From Phylloscopus collybita (taxonomy: Eukaryota > Chordata > Aves > Passeriformes > Phylloscopidae), in contig JAJNNQ010000137.1 of assembly GCA_027886175.1 (NCBI GenBank), positions 6,514,001 to 6,578,000 on the forward strand: a DNA stretch of 64,000 nt. The letters are read 5' to 3'. Position numbers and translations under genes: made by a program. Positions 1-13,345 of the stretch are shown one piece after another. Within the stretch, counting starts at the first letter, position 1. Each line of letters starts with the position of its first letter. The notes below the pieces were generated by a model. The model had not been told where the DNA came from. It worked only from the letters and a program-made list of their open reading frames with translations, and ran no database searches.

Positions 1-238
1 AAAACTGACTCTCTAAGTATTTACAAAAACAAAATGAGAAGCCTTCTAAGGCAAGCTTTTGCACTGAAATTCAAACAGAAATGAATGCCACGGCTAAGAA
101 TCAGTCTTTCAATTTACACAATCTGAATCAACAAACAGTGCCTGCTAGGTTTTGGGGACAACATCCTTTCGATAAAACTAAAACTCAAGCTGTGTGCTTG
201 GGGTGGGAGGGTGGCACAAGTGATTTTTAGACTCTTAC
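1..238 (-). other. FAM107B: FAM107B intron following the exon at 239-422 (partial)
   Basis: This sequence starts with the donor GTAAGAGT of the FAM107B exon on the minus strand and runs off the window edge. It is AT-rich. I saw no second exon, acceptor-plus-ORF or repeat in it. Confidence 0.75.
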
Positions 239-422
239 CTTTTCTGATTCATAAGCAGCTCTCTATGGAGATCTTGATGATTCCGGGATGACTTCACAGG
301 ATTAATTAATTTCTGAGGTCTAATTAATTCAGGATTGTCATCATCTATGTAGTCTGGTTCAGCCATAATCTTTCTTGGAATGGGAAATGGATCTTTGGGT
401 TCAGTGTCCTTGTTCACAGTAT
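239..422 (-). CDS. FAM107B: FAM107B internal coding exon (N-terminal part of the protein)
   Basis: This is a 184-nt exon read on the minus strand. Its acceptor follows a pyrimidine tract ending TTTTACAG (AG at 424-423), and its donor is AAAAG|GTAAGAGT (GT at 238-237). The first ATG is at 366-364, with A at -3 and G at +4. From it the exon encodes 42 residues beginning [20 protein letters not shown] and ending in LLMNQK, then two bases of a split codon. I recognise this as the conserved start of FAM107B, whose family has a DUF1151 domain and a C-terminal coiled coil; the related FAM107A (DRR1) binds actin. The usual protein is about 130 residues, so roughly two thirds lies beyond the left edge of the window. 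The same frame stays open for 18 codons upstream of the ATG to the acceptor ([18 protein letters not shown]), which would allow a longer isoform if the preceding exon is coding. The TAA that closes the frame lies inside the donor, so it is intronic and does not truncate the gene. Gene identity comes from memory of the family, not from a search. Confidence 0.93.
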
Positions 423-2379
423 CTGTAAAACAGGAAAAACTGTAGTGAATCTACACTGAAAGGCCTTCTAAAGATGTCCTAAACCACAAAGGCAGCATAT
501 TACATTAGCAACAGTCATGCTTTTGCTGGATTAGTTTTGTCTGTAGAAAGTAGAGGCTCTCAGAGCAAACATCAGTAACATTTTTTTTTAAATAGGCAGC
601 AATTTTATAACAATGGCATCTCCAACAGCCTTCATCCAGTGACTTGGAGACAAGAGTTTCCCCTGTTTTCTTCATGTTCTCCCATGAGAAGAACTTCAGA
701 AATAGTTTAAGTGTGTGAAGACCCTTATTGATTTTAATAAGCCTATACAGATGAAACATTTTTGGATCAGTAAGACTGAGACCCTAAAGACATTTTAAAT
801 ACTGACTCTATTAAATACTGTGAATGGGTATCAAAAGCAGAGTCTCATTTTGTGCTGTCAGTGTCATGTCAGCTGTGGGGAAAACAGCTCTGTGGATAAG
901 CAGGCCCTGAACTGTATCAAGCAAAAGCTTCCATGGGGGAATTGCCAGATCTGCAATTGTTGTGATGGGGAACTGATTTCTGAGTGGAAAAGTAGAAGAG
1001 AAAAAAGGTGAGGTTGTTTCTTAAAGGCCGTATTCCACCCAGTGAAAATCCACAGAAATCCACTGACCTGAAGGCAATGAATTCATGATTTAATAAATTT
1101 GGAAAAGCAGCACTTTCCTATCCCGCTATAGAAAACTTATCTACACATCAAATCACAACATTTTGAATCAACAGCTGACAAGTAAATGATGGCTTTCAAA
1201 TAACTCATATATGACCATTCATTCCCATTAAAAAGCACCAATCACAAGATGACCAGCATCCAAAACAAAGCACATTAAGGAAAATTCTGTCACTCTTCAC
1301 TACTGTGAAAACCTACACACAGAATTTGCAGTTGTCAGTTTGATGAAATGTTGGCCCCTCAAACAGACCCCAAAAAATAACCTCACAGCGTGTGGATTTA
1401 CAGAGATGAATCAATGGGACATGAAAGAAAAGGCAAGAGGCTTCCATTCTCCTGACTGGCAGAACAGCTGAATGCTGCACACTGTACTCACAGGGCTACG
1501 AGACAAATCAGAGAATCACTGGGATTTGCTGTGCTGTTTCCTCTAAAAGCTGAATATGTGCTTTAATTCAGATCCCACTGTTACCAGCCCTTCCCTCCCT
1601 TTCTCACCCCATGGGCTACAAAACCTATGTTCAGCCACAGTTTAATCCCTGAACTATTTTCTTTCAGTAGGAATCTCATACTGTTGCTCAGGTCTGTTCA
1701 AATCCACTTGATACAGCAGAAAGATTTTCACTTAATACTTTAGTAGATTAAAACTGAACAGTACCACCATCACCGAGCTGCAGCTGCTTTCACATGAGGA
1801 AGCAAAACATGGAAGTTTTCAGCAGATGCAAGAAGGACACTCCGGATCTGAACGTGCCCAGTGGACCTGGCAAAGATCTTTCAGCTTCTCTTTTAGAATG
1901 GCTGATGTGAAGTGTGTTTTTTTAGTGGTGCTACATCTCACACACCAAATTTCTGTCAAGCAACTTCAATGAGAAACAGCTCACCAGTGTGAGCTGCTCC
2001 CAGGGTGGCTCCTTCATCAGTTCTTCAAGGCAAGTTCATATGAAGAATTTTTGAATTCTGTGGGCGTGTCAGGTCCCACAGTGACCTCTGAAACTACTAT
2101 AAAAATTGTCCACACTTCAAAACTATGGAAATATATTGCTGTACATGGCAGAAACCTCTTACTGACACTGATCATGCGATAAGAATACTTCTCCTGTCAT
2201 TGCTTTAGAGTCCTCCTTGCTTCAATCAAGCAACCAGCTATCACCACACATGCCAAATATATGGGATCACTGGAAAACAGGTCAGAAGAAGCTTGGAAAA
2301 CTTCTAATTGAACTGCCTCTTGAGAGCAGGAACAGCTATGAGATCAGAGTAGGTTGCTCAGGACACTTCCCAGTAAGAC
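423..2379. other. Intronic stretch with no recognisable feature
   Basis: AT-rich sequence without repeats I can name. The open frames here (up to 84 codons) lack splice signals or family resemblance and look like chance. Confidence 0.5.
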
Positions 2380-2695
2380 CCTGAAGATCCCCAGGGCTGC
2401 ACAGCCTCTGTGGATGGCCCCTCTCACCTTTCTTCATGGTGGTTCTTCCTTACACCCACATGAACCTCTTGTTTCAACTCCAGCCTATTGTCTCTCATGC
2501 TCCAGCCTTACACTCTGGTGAAGAGTCTGGGTCAATCTCCTTGGAAAGCACCTCCCAGACAGGGGAAGCTGCTGTTTGGTCCTGCCAAACCTCTGCTCTG
2601 GGCTGAGCCAGCCCATGTCCCTCAGCCTCCACCACAGCCCATCTTGGGGGCCCTTGGCTAAACTCACATCTCAGTGCCTCACTGTTCCATAGCAT
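2380..2695 (-). mobile_element. Diverged CR1 LINE fragment, reverse orientation
   Basis: Read on the plus strand, this stretch follows the reverse complement of the CR1 3' region. It has a block like 'cctattgtctctcatgctcc' (CR1: ctgttgtctcttgt...), then 'gaagagtctgggtcaatctcc' (CR1: gaagagcctggctccatct...), then 'ctgggctgagccagcccatg' followed by 'tccctcagcctccacca'. Order and spacing fit, but divergence is high and both ends are approximate. The short minus-strand frames here (about 60 codons) are broken remnants or chance and do not form a usable ORF. Confidence 0.55.
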
Positions 2696-5600
2696 GCCAT
2701 ATAAAAACTAATAATAACCTCCCAAAACCCTTCAAAACACACTACCATGCTGTTGATGAAACATTTGTGGAGGTCTGTTCTCTTTAGCACAGACAGTGAA
2801 TAAACCAGCTGCAGTTCTCTTCTTTACATAAGGACATACCATTTCATTCTTCCTCAGTGTTCGCATCAGACTTATTATAACTAAAATAACTCAAATGTTA
2901 CATATTCAACCTCCACCCAAAATAAACCTTCCCTGTAATTATTTGTTTTGCTTTACTCTTCCATCAGTTCTGTTGCACTGATAGGCCTGTGAGTCTTCTA
3001 GAAGTCTTTTGTTATCAACAGCTCTCTGTTAAAGTAAATGCAAAAATAACCTGCTGCTTCTCCACGATGACTCTTGCTTGCTTAGGTGGAGATGAAAAAT
3101 GCAGAATTACTCTAAAACTGCCATAAACAATGTACAATTTTCTTGACACAAGCCCCTGAAAAACAATTTGATTCAATCATTTCTCAAAGTGTGGTGCTGT
3201 ATTTTGCAGCACATCGATTTGGTTTGAGCAAGCCCTTAAAGTGAAGTTTATTTATTCTTCTTTCTTCTGTCCCATCACTATTTTTAAAACATGTATTCAA
3301 CTCAGAGGTCAGGAATCGTGGTTTCCTACTGTAACATGAACTCTACTAGCAGCAAACATGAATGAATAAAAACTCCCCTGGGAAGAAAAGAGTCATTCCA
3401 TGTATGATTAAGCGGCAAATGTCTGCAACTAGAATTTCCAAACAGAGCCAGCAACACAGGGTGCCCAGTTCCTACTCAGTGAATTCTCTCACACCCTCTG
3501 CAAACCTCAGCCTGGCTGGTGGCCACCGACAAAGTCCTGCACAGTCACTGTGTAATATTACATGTAAACAATACAACTGAGATAAGGTGATCCCTACCCA
3601 CACTCTGTCAAAGCTAACATTTACAAAAGTACAGGCAAGTGTAGCATAAAAAGGAAACTGAGGCAAAAAGGATTCACTACACAAAAGGCAGACAGGAACA
3701 GAGCAGTTTATCCCCAGAGTTTCATTCTGAGGTTCAGGCTCACACCATTAAACCAGTCAAGCTCGATGACAGAATCCCTTAAAAGTCCTTAAACAAGTTT
3801 AATCAATGTTCAAGCAATAACAATTAAAACATTATTAATTCCATGAGTCTCTAGTGCTCATCACCACAAAAGTCACAGCCCATAAAGCTGCTTTCAGATC
3901 ATCACTAGGTGCTACAGTGGGACATTAATAATCCAAATAATCACTCAGCAGGAATATGCTGCCTGAAGAGCATCCGAGAGGCTCCTTTTAACCATCTGCT
4001 GTTACATGATCGACTGAGAATGCACAACCCATTGCTGTGTTTCCTCACCACCTTGTTCCAAATAAAGGAGATTTGGATTCAGGGGATGTTTTAGCTGAGC
4101 TTGGCTCAAGCCTAATACACCCACTAATTTGGCAGGTGCTTTCCCAGTGCATTTGCTGAATTAGCTGTTGCTGCACAAGCAGCACAAAAGCATTTATCTA
4201 CCTTGTTGTGCCTGAGTAACTCACACAAGCCTTTGTCCACAACTTCTTCAGTACATGTGGGTTTTGATCCACAGAGAGAAAGAATAAACTGGGGATCCTG
4301 CATGGAAGAGGAATTTTAAGACCTCAAACAACTGCAAAGCTATTTCAACATGTCACTAGACAAAGAAAATGCCTCTGTAGAAAAATTACTTCAAGTATCC
4401 TCCCAGACAGAAGTTTAATGTTTCCAGACAAAAAGATGCTCTTGGAGTAATCAAGAAGTACCTCAGCCTTGAAGAGCCAAGACCAAGCAGTCACATACTT
4501 GCAACTCTCTCATTTAATTTCCTTGGAGCACAAGTAAATTAAGGGAAAGCAGAAAAGACCCTTCAAAAGTTGGTCCTGGCTGAAGAGATACAACCAAACC
4601 AGAGCATGCCAGAAGCAGGAGTCACATTTGGGGGAATGTGTCCAGCAGATACCTTTGCTTCCAATGTTATTTATTTTTTTATTCTATCTACAAATGTTTT
4701 TTTTTTCCAACAAAAGTTCCTTAATGGTAGTAACACTGGAAACATGTACAAAGAGAACTACAGACAGACACCAGTGTTTTTAGCAGATATCTTGCCAGGT
4801 TAAGGATTCAGCAGCTGGCAGAGTTTTTGGTACAACAGAGCTCCCACGGTTTCCACAGGAGAAAGAAATTCACAAAAAAACCACCCCACACCCTCTCATG
4901 TTTATATGGCGTTCAGGGAATTGCATTTATTTTCTATCTGATATTCTTCATACCAGAAATCACCCTCTACATATGGAATCTGAATATAAAAATTCCTGTG
5001 AGACACCATATATTTATATTATTACACATATATACGGCATTTTCACCCTTCAAATGATTCCCACAATTATTTCCAGCTGTGAAAGCAGAGGTACAGTTGA
5101 GGCCCCTTAAAAAGCAGATAAATAAATGCCTAAAAATATCAATGGACATGAAAATAATAGACTATACTACATCCAAAAGTTACATTAAGAGTAAATTTAC
5201 GTGATTTCCTTTTTACCTTAATAAATTCTTGAACTAATATCTTCCACAGGAGCACTAGCTCAGACAGTGAATACCTCCTGAAGATTTTATTCTCAAAAAA
5301 ACTTCAACATCTGTTCTGAGCTGTACTGTAAACCATCAAACACTGTTTTAAGACTTACATTTTTAGTTTTTTAAACTACCGCGCAGACTTGCAGTTTGCT
5401 ACGAGTAACCCAAAGGCATTCTTCGGGGAAAAAAAAAAAAATCTTGTTTTACTCTCCCCCTTCCAATTTCAAGAGGAATTGAAATAAAAATTCCTCAGCA
5501 TGTTTCTGCTAAGATGCTTTACGACCAAGCACCACCTCGCATCAGCCAGCTTGGGTAGAAGGCAAAGGAGCTACTTAAATGCAGAGTGTGCTCTGCAGGC

Positions 5601-8600
5601 ACCACCTCAGCACTGTTTGCACATGAAAGCTCACACCGCTATCGTCTTTATCTGCATGCTCTCAGTGCAGTAAGAGGCACTCGACTAGAGAGATTTACTT
5701 GATTAATCCTTGATTATAGATATCATTAATAACTTCCCACAGTTCACCCTTTAATTCAGAGTTCCTGAAAACAGAATACAAAATACTCTTCCCAGCCACA
5801 ATGCTCGAACCAGACACCAACAAAGGAATTTGACTCTTACACTGTTTTTTGTGGCTGAAAGGGAAGATGGAGTTTGGGCCATGGCAAAACACAGCTAGAC
5901 CGCCTGTGGAGGGAGAGGGGAGGACCAGAGAGGTCTTGGTGGGTGCAATTCTTCCCAGTCCCTCGTTCTTTGTTTAAAAAGGCTGCCACTTCCCCGTGAC
6001 AAGAGCTTTGCTTCTTGATCTGAAGAGTAGTGTCTTCACCTCCTCCAAATCCCACACGTTCAGGGCAGCATGTACCTGGGATTGCCCATCGAGAACTATC
6101 TTGCCACCAGGTTACCTACTACATTATTGTTCTTCAACATTAACATCACGGACCTTTTAAACCTTTTAGCAGGCCATCTGGCTTTTGTTTACAGTTCCAC
6201 ACATAAAAGAGAAGAGCATCTTAGAAACCACCATGTGTTTCTGCAAGGGCAATCTCACTGCTTCTTGTCATGCACTTCAAAATCTCACATCCCATCCCAA
6301 GGCTGACAAAGCTCTGTCCATCCCATGCCAGGACAGTTTAACTCACAGCACCCCCCTGACACTTGGTATCATGTCTTCATTAGTTCCACAGCTGCCAAAA
6401 GACTGACAGACAGAGAATTCTCTCAGGAACAAGGGCTCACTTGATTTGGGCAGCCCAAAGCAATCTCAGTGATGTCAAGGACATGGAAAGAGGCAGAGCT
6501 TGCTGGCTCCTGAAGCTCTTCCTGTTGTCACTTTAGACGATATTAAAATGACCTAACCCACTCAAAATCTGAAGGAAATCCAGTTAACACTCATTTTCTT
6601 CCCTTAAGTACTGCTGAGAGTAACATCAACAAAGCACAGATAAAACATCCACTAAATGAGAAACCAGAAGAAAGAGGGTCATTTTAAAGATGTTTGCCTT
6701 GGCACTGACACAGGTAGGAAGGCAGAGTGCAAGATCTGGGGCAGTGCCCCACACTGCTACAATTCAAATGCAAAGAGCTGCTCATGGCTCCCATTCAATT
6801 TAAACAGCACCAGGCAGTCTCTGTTCCAGGGCTTTGAAGTTCAGTCAAGTCTTGGGTGCAGAGGGAACAGCCTTGACCCCCAGAGAGAGAAAGGCCTGGA
6901 GCACAATGCTGGTAAGGACAGAACGGCTCCTTCCTCTTGGTCTATAGTTTACTTGGAAAAGAGATGCAAGAAGACACAACAGCCTTAAGAACGCCTCACA
7001 CCTTCCACTAAAACCCCAGGAATCCCAATGAGAGGAATTTGTATGAATCCTAAAGGTATTTTCCTCAGGCTGCAAGATCTGCAAGGAAGCTCTCTGCCAC
7101 TGGCTTTCAAACCAGCTGAAAGGACCAGCTCTAAATAGTTGCATTTCTTTCTTCTCTTGTTCGGTTGAAATGCTGAAGAGGTGTCAATGCAGCTGTGTAA
7201 TGAGAGGCAGAAGACAGAAAGAAAGTGCCTCTCCCCTTCTGCTGCAATAAGAGGTCTGCACACAAGGTGCTTTAAGAATACTGAGAGAGAAGAAGATGCA
7301 GACCTTCCAAAAGGTCCTCTTTTTGTCAGACAGGCAAAACTCAGATGATGACTTTCACTGCAACAAACTACGTAGCATCTAATTTTTAATACAGGCAGTA
7401 GAAAAGACAGAAAGACACGGGATGAAGAGCAGCACAATGAACAGCACTCACCTTCCCTAAATCCTGGTCTGTGATCCACCCACTGTAACACCACAGTTCC
7501 AGTCTGGGACTAACACCAGGTAACACACACTGTGCACCTTACATCATTTGTCTTTCCTAAATTCCCTACATATTTCTTAAGGACTTTATATTCGCCATAC
7601 TCATTTTGCTCAGGATCCTGTGATCATCTAAATCCCAAGACAGGGTTGAGGGTGTGGAAAGCCATTCTGACAGCAAGGAGAAGAGCCAGTGTTTTGGACA
7701 CCTCTCATCCAAAAGGCTCTAAAGTGAATATTGTGCTTTTGCCCTGCAGAACAACAGTATGTCATGAAATTACACAGGTAATTATAACAGTGCAGTAACA
7801 TGATTTTCAGGAGATGATAATTGAAATTATGCCTCTTAGGAAAGGCACTCAGCAGCACAGTTTGCAACTAGATTAATCCCCAAAGGTAACAAGCAATTTA
7901 TTTATACATGGGTCAACAGTGATTCACATGCAATTTTGGAATGACAAATTTTTTAAAGGGATTTTAAGAGCAGAAAAGCAAGTAATATCAGTTTATGCTC
8001 CCTGCAGCTCCAGTGCACCATCAGTGTTGTAGACCCATCAGCGTGGGCCACTAAATAAAAAATCAGGGCAAGTTTGTTTGAATCAAATTTTGCTACATTG
8101 AAACATGGGATGCTGCATGAAAACTGAGCCTTGATTTAAAATCAGAAGTCCAAAGAGAGAGGGGTGAGTTTCTTCAGGGCTTCACTGAAGCAAATGTTAA
8201 GAACTATCAAACAGTGGCACCCAGTGGTAAAGGACTTCCTGCAAATAGGAATATGATAGAAAAACTTGGGAGCGAGAAGGGGGAAGACTGACCCAAATCC
8301 ATGTTTGTATACAAAACTGCTGAACTGAAAGAGCAAACACACTAAATCCCTCACAATTTTAGCAAGAAGTCTTACTCCTAAGTCATTCTATATCTGCAAA
8401 CATCAGCATTAGAGAATAGTGATTCTTCAACTACAAAAGGTTTAACATTAAACAGGTATTTCTGAGGGAGAGGAGGAAATCCAGAGCAGCCAGCAGCCCC
8501 ATATCAACTGGGAGACTGCAAACATTTCAAGCATCTGGCTTGAGATACCTAAAAGGAGACTGGTGAACCCTGAAATGCTCTTAAAATCTAGTTCACAGGA

Positions 8601-11600
8601 CTTTAGCAAGATTCCTCCAGGGAAGAGAGAAACATGTTGATAGTGGTTGTTTTTCCACTTGTTCTGTATTTTGTTCACATGATCTAGAGAGAAATATTAG
8701 AGCCTAATGTGTATCCCAGTGAGGCCAAACAATGTCCAGGGCCAAAGGGTGTAGGTCATTCTCCTGGAATAGGGATCCTTTTCTGGAGGCTGTGATGATT
8801 GTGAGAATGATGATAATGGAGGGTCCTAGCAAATATCCAACCAGGCAGAAGTTTATATCAGATACAAGCCAAAAAGGTTAAAATTACCTTTGATATATCT
8901 GAAAAAATTTGGAGCAAGAAAAGAGGCAGGTTACTTAGCAACCCTGTGAACACGACAAACAACAGCAAACAAACTGCACAGCAAACAAAGTTTTCTTTGT
9001 TAAAAAGAAATTAGGAAGTTAAAAAGCAAATGGAAGAGGAACATCTGTAAATGGGAGAACGTGCCCTATATTAAGGCTATTCTAACAGCTCTGCTCATTT
9101 GATTTTTAAGAAGTGAAGATTAATACCAGCCTAATAATCGTATAAGCATCAAGTCTGACAATACTTTGAGAAATTCTGATGACTGGGTATTGAGGCTAGA
9201 AAACAAATTCCTTAAATAAGGAGCACACTTTTAAAGTGAGGGGAATCAAGCCACCGATTTAGTAAAAGATTTGTGTTCAGCTGCACAGAGACCAAATTAC
9301 AGGATCATAATTATCCCTTCTAGTTCTACAAATTTAAAATCTATGAGTGCAATTAATAAGTGTTTGCAAGGGTGTCAGAAGATTAAAATCTCTGCATTAA
9401 TCAGGTAGTTATGCATTCAGTAGCTACAGCATCAAAAATGAGACCAAGCAAGCAAAGCATTTCTCATGCTGCCTCAGTTCCCCCAGTGCTGTAAATCCCC
9501 AAGTCTTGCCAAAGGAGCGGGGGTGCTGAACCAGATTTTGCTGCGTGCCACGTGCTGGTCCTTAGGGCACAGCAGCATCCTGCCCGCAGTCAGGGCACAG
9601 CACGATCTGCTGAGCTGTCACAGCTCCCCTCCCCTCTGGGCCTTTCTGAATGACAACTTGAAAGGAATTCTAACCACCCATAAAAGAAGGCCATTTGCAA
9701 CAAGTTTAAATACACTGACATAATGAAAACCACACAGTCCACTGCAGCTTGGCAGCTTCCTAAACAGACTCATAGGTAGTTATGTAAAAGTTAAGTATTT
9801 CTTCAGATACATATCAATTACCTGCCAACTCAACAACTCAAGTTCTTTTCATTTTCTAGGAAGAAGCCCTTTTCCTAGGAGGAAAAAAAAAAAATCAGCA
9901 CTAGCAAAGATTGCTTTTTTCCCCTTCTCTTTGGTGACAAATGGCTCAAAGCAAGAATCTAGCCTCTGTTTTGATTTCTTAACACAGGGAGATTTCCTAG
10001 AAACAGACAAAAGGAAATCAAAAGAAATAATTTCCTTAAACGTATTGCTACTCCAAACTAACACACTCCCAGCTTGATCACAGGAAAGAAATAAAACCTT
10101 CATCTCAAGGAGTTAGTCTTGGCTCAGGCAACTACATCCACATTCCAGCCTGCACTGTGTCCACAAAGAGAAACCCTTCCTTGCCCAGACCTGTTTTATC
10201 CACTCTCAACTGGCACAGATAAATTTCAGTATGAGGCTCTGCACTGCAACTCTGTGGAAAAAGAAACCACTACAAAGGAAGGAAAACAAGACCTGAAGGA
10301 AAAAACCAAAAATGAGGACACCAGTAAAACTGACGACCAATCTTCCAAAAGTGGTGTAGAGTAAGAAATTCTTTAAAAGGACGTTCCACACCCTACTCAT
10401 GACCCTAACCAAAAGCACGATGCTCTGATGGTTTAAAAGGATTGAGTGGGTGTAGGAATGTATGGCAGCCAGCACAAGCCTCCTGGAAGCTACAAGTGGG
10501 TTTAGGACAGCCAAGCCTGATACACATGACTATTAAAATGCAACGGTGATCAACAGGCATCCTGCAAAGAACACAACATGCCACAAGGCATGCAGAGGAA
10601 CATCATCTGCTCACTGATGGGAAAAATGAGAGGTCTAAAAACCACAAATTTACAGAAAATAAAAATGGAGAAAAATGTTGACACTCAGTCGCATCTGTCA
10701 AAGCTGGTGACTTTTCACTGCTCTTGATGAGCAGCTAGAATCAGCAGCTTCTCCTGCAAGCTCATAAATCAGGAAGCTGTGGCACCAGGGCAGGGCTGAG
10801 TATCAGCCTGAAGGCTGCACATGAAAGGGCAGCAGAGCAGCCTCCCTGCTCAGACGGAAGGGCGTTGTTCGCTAAAGAAACAAGCCTCCATCTGAACAGG
10901 ATTGATGTGTTACTCAAACAACTGAGTTGCCTCTGGCTTCTCAGCCTCCCTGGAATGAAGAACCCAGAATGTCAATACCTAAAACAAAAGCAGTCACACA
11001 AGCTTAGCACAAAAACAAGGGAGACTTTAGCATATCCTTTGGCAGAACAATTCCTTGTGTGAAACATGGGACAGTTTCTAGGATGTTTTCTGTCAACTTC
11101 TCTTTTTTGTCTTTTTAGAAAGACTTGAAAAGGTTCAGGAAGGGAGAAACAGACCACCACTCCCTAATCCCTCCAGAAAGGAACTGTTTAACAAATTCCA
11201 AGTAGTTAGCAAAGAAGAGTAAGAAACCAGAAGGATGGCCCCAATACCTCAACAAAGGGATTGTTTGTTGAGCTTGTGAACTGGTGGCAGGAAAGGAATT
11301 TCCTACAATTGTTACCTTTCTGCTTGAGAGACCACCTGGAGGAAAGTCTCAGGCTGTCCTTCCTCAGCAGCACTTGTGAAGAGGGTGAGCTGGAGTTTGT
11401 AGGACCCCCCACTCTATTCCTCACATCCTTCTCCAGGGCTTTTAGAGAGGGTGGCTCACTTGCTTTATGTCCTACAGAAGTGGAACTGAACTGGACCTAA
11501 ACTTGAAATGCAAGAACTCTGAAGTACGTAATTTGAACAAGAAAAAAACTGTCAGTAGTCCTAAGAGGCACTACAAGGATCTCCATCAAATGGTTAAAAC

Positions 11601-13204
11601 AAACCACCTGCATCCCAAAAAGTCATACACTAGTTTACACTGGTCTCATAAAGGAAAATGAAATGTGCATACTCTTGCTTCTTTCATGCTCAAAAAGAAT
11701 GAAAAATCTTGAAGCCAAAAACCAAAGGGCTGCAAAACAAGACTTCAGTAGAGGCAAGAAAGGGGCTGAAAGTCTTGATCATAACATGCCTACAGCTGAG
11801 GAACAAAAGCAGTGTGAGGTCACAGCTTGGCTCCTGCTAGTCAAGGTTCACAAAAACAGTGCACAAAGCTCGGAGAAGTGAATGCCATTTGTCATTCACA
11901 GACAGGCAGCCCGGCAGCCACGTCTCCGAAAGAGGCTGCTGCCAGCCCCAAGAGAAGAGGACTAAAAAAAGCCTCCTCACAAGCCTTGGAGCCCTCTTAT
12001 TTTAACATCATTTCACAGGTGACTCAGCTTACTTTACAACAGGGAGGCTGAAAAGCTTTCCTCTAGCTGGGTTTTACAGCAGCAGCTTAATTAATAGGAT
12101 GAATACCTATTGATAGGCAATCATAACCTCCACTGCCAGCTGCATCTCTTCATGCCTGAAGCCAGCCCTGCTCTTTGTTCTGCTGCTGAAAACACAACTT
12201 GGAGGGCTCTCAGCACCTGCTAGGCCTGCAGCCAAAGAGGGGAAAATTTCAGGCAAGCAAACTTTCTATGTTGGCAATAAACTGCATGTTAAAGACTCCT
12301 TAAAAATGTCACTGCGCAGTGTCTTCAGCAGGATATCATCTCACTGTCTCAGACATTTGTAGAAGGAAGGAAGAAATGGCAAGAGGTGTTTCTGTCATAA
12401 TTTTCCTAATCTCCTTCAATAACTAAATGGGCTATTAAAAAAAAAAATTGTAATTAAAATTCCAATGAGCCCATGTGGTCTCCAAGACTTTTAAAGCACG
12501 GCCCTGTTTTCCAAGCAGAAGCACTCCAACGAATGGTCACAGGTGAATAGTCAGCACTCCAGAGGACACATTGTGCCATGTCACATCACACAAGCACTGC
12601 CTCTCATGCTTCCTATCACTAAATTAATTACTAGTTTTCTCTGTGACTGCCTAACCTACAAAGATGTTATGGGCTTACTAGAAAACCTTTCTTTATGACT
12701 AAGGGTGAAAGGTGAATTGATATTTATGCAGGCATCTCATGCATTGCTAATTCCTGGGGTTGCACCTCACTGAGGGAAAGGTGATCTGCAAATGTGAGCA
12801 GTTTCTTAAAAGAAAAAGGAGGTGGAAGCCCCTTTACTGTAAAATCTTAGGACCTGTTACTAGTCACACAAACCTAAGTAAAGCAGACCAAACTGCCACG
12901 ACACTTTCAAACCTTTTAACTCAAGTTGCTCAAGTTCCTACAGTCACCACAGTTGTCTATCATCTTACAACACAATCACTTTCTCAACCTGCTTGCTTAA
13001 CAAGCAGTGGAGAACTCGAGACTGCTTCTCGATTCTACTCGAGAGTAGAATATTAACATCTGCTTCTTTTTTTAATTGGACAATCATATTTTGCCACGAT
13101 TCACTGAGGAATTTTATTTTATAACTTCAAAAAATTACTGAACAAGGGGAATTCATCAAAATTTGAAGTAGCACTGTTAATTATAATGGGCTTGGTCACA
13201 TCAG
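2696..13204. other. Intronic stretch with no recognisable gene
   Basis: About 10.5 kb of AT-rich single-copy-looking DNA. It has short A runs (for example 5431-5443 and 9881-9893) and many chance ORFs, the longest being 169 codons on the minus strand at 6985-7494. That frame has no flanking splice or promoter signal and no recognisable motif. I could place no CR1, LTR or RNA gene here. Confidence 0.5.
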
Positions 13205-13345
13205 AGGCTCACTCAGTCAGTAGGACAGCTGCCCCACAATTACAGTGAGGAACTGAGCCATGACAGAAGAGAGAGGCTCTATTCTCAGCTCTACCAAAAA
13301 ACTGGATTTGTGATGCTGAGCAAGTTGCTGAGTCTTAAATTACTC
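13205..13345 (+). mobile_element. Ancient tRNA-derived SINE relic (MIR-like)
   Basis: The left part, 'ggctcactcagtcagtagg', resembles a tRNA-type A box. The right part runs 'ggctctattctcagctctac' and then 'gatgctgagcaagttgctga'. This follows the order of the MIR core (ggttcgaatcccggctctgcca ... tgaccttgggcaagtcactta). The match is spread over about 140 bases with many substitutions and an internal gap. MIR-type relics are old and sparse in birds, so another CORE-SINE is also possible. Confidence 0.42.

Noticed and set aside
6985..7494. 169-codon minus-strand ORF
   Set aside because: Ser/Cys/Leu-rich with no motif, no splice-bounded exon pattern and no neighbouring supporting frame. A frame this long is expected occasionally in 64 kb.
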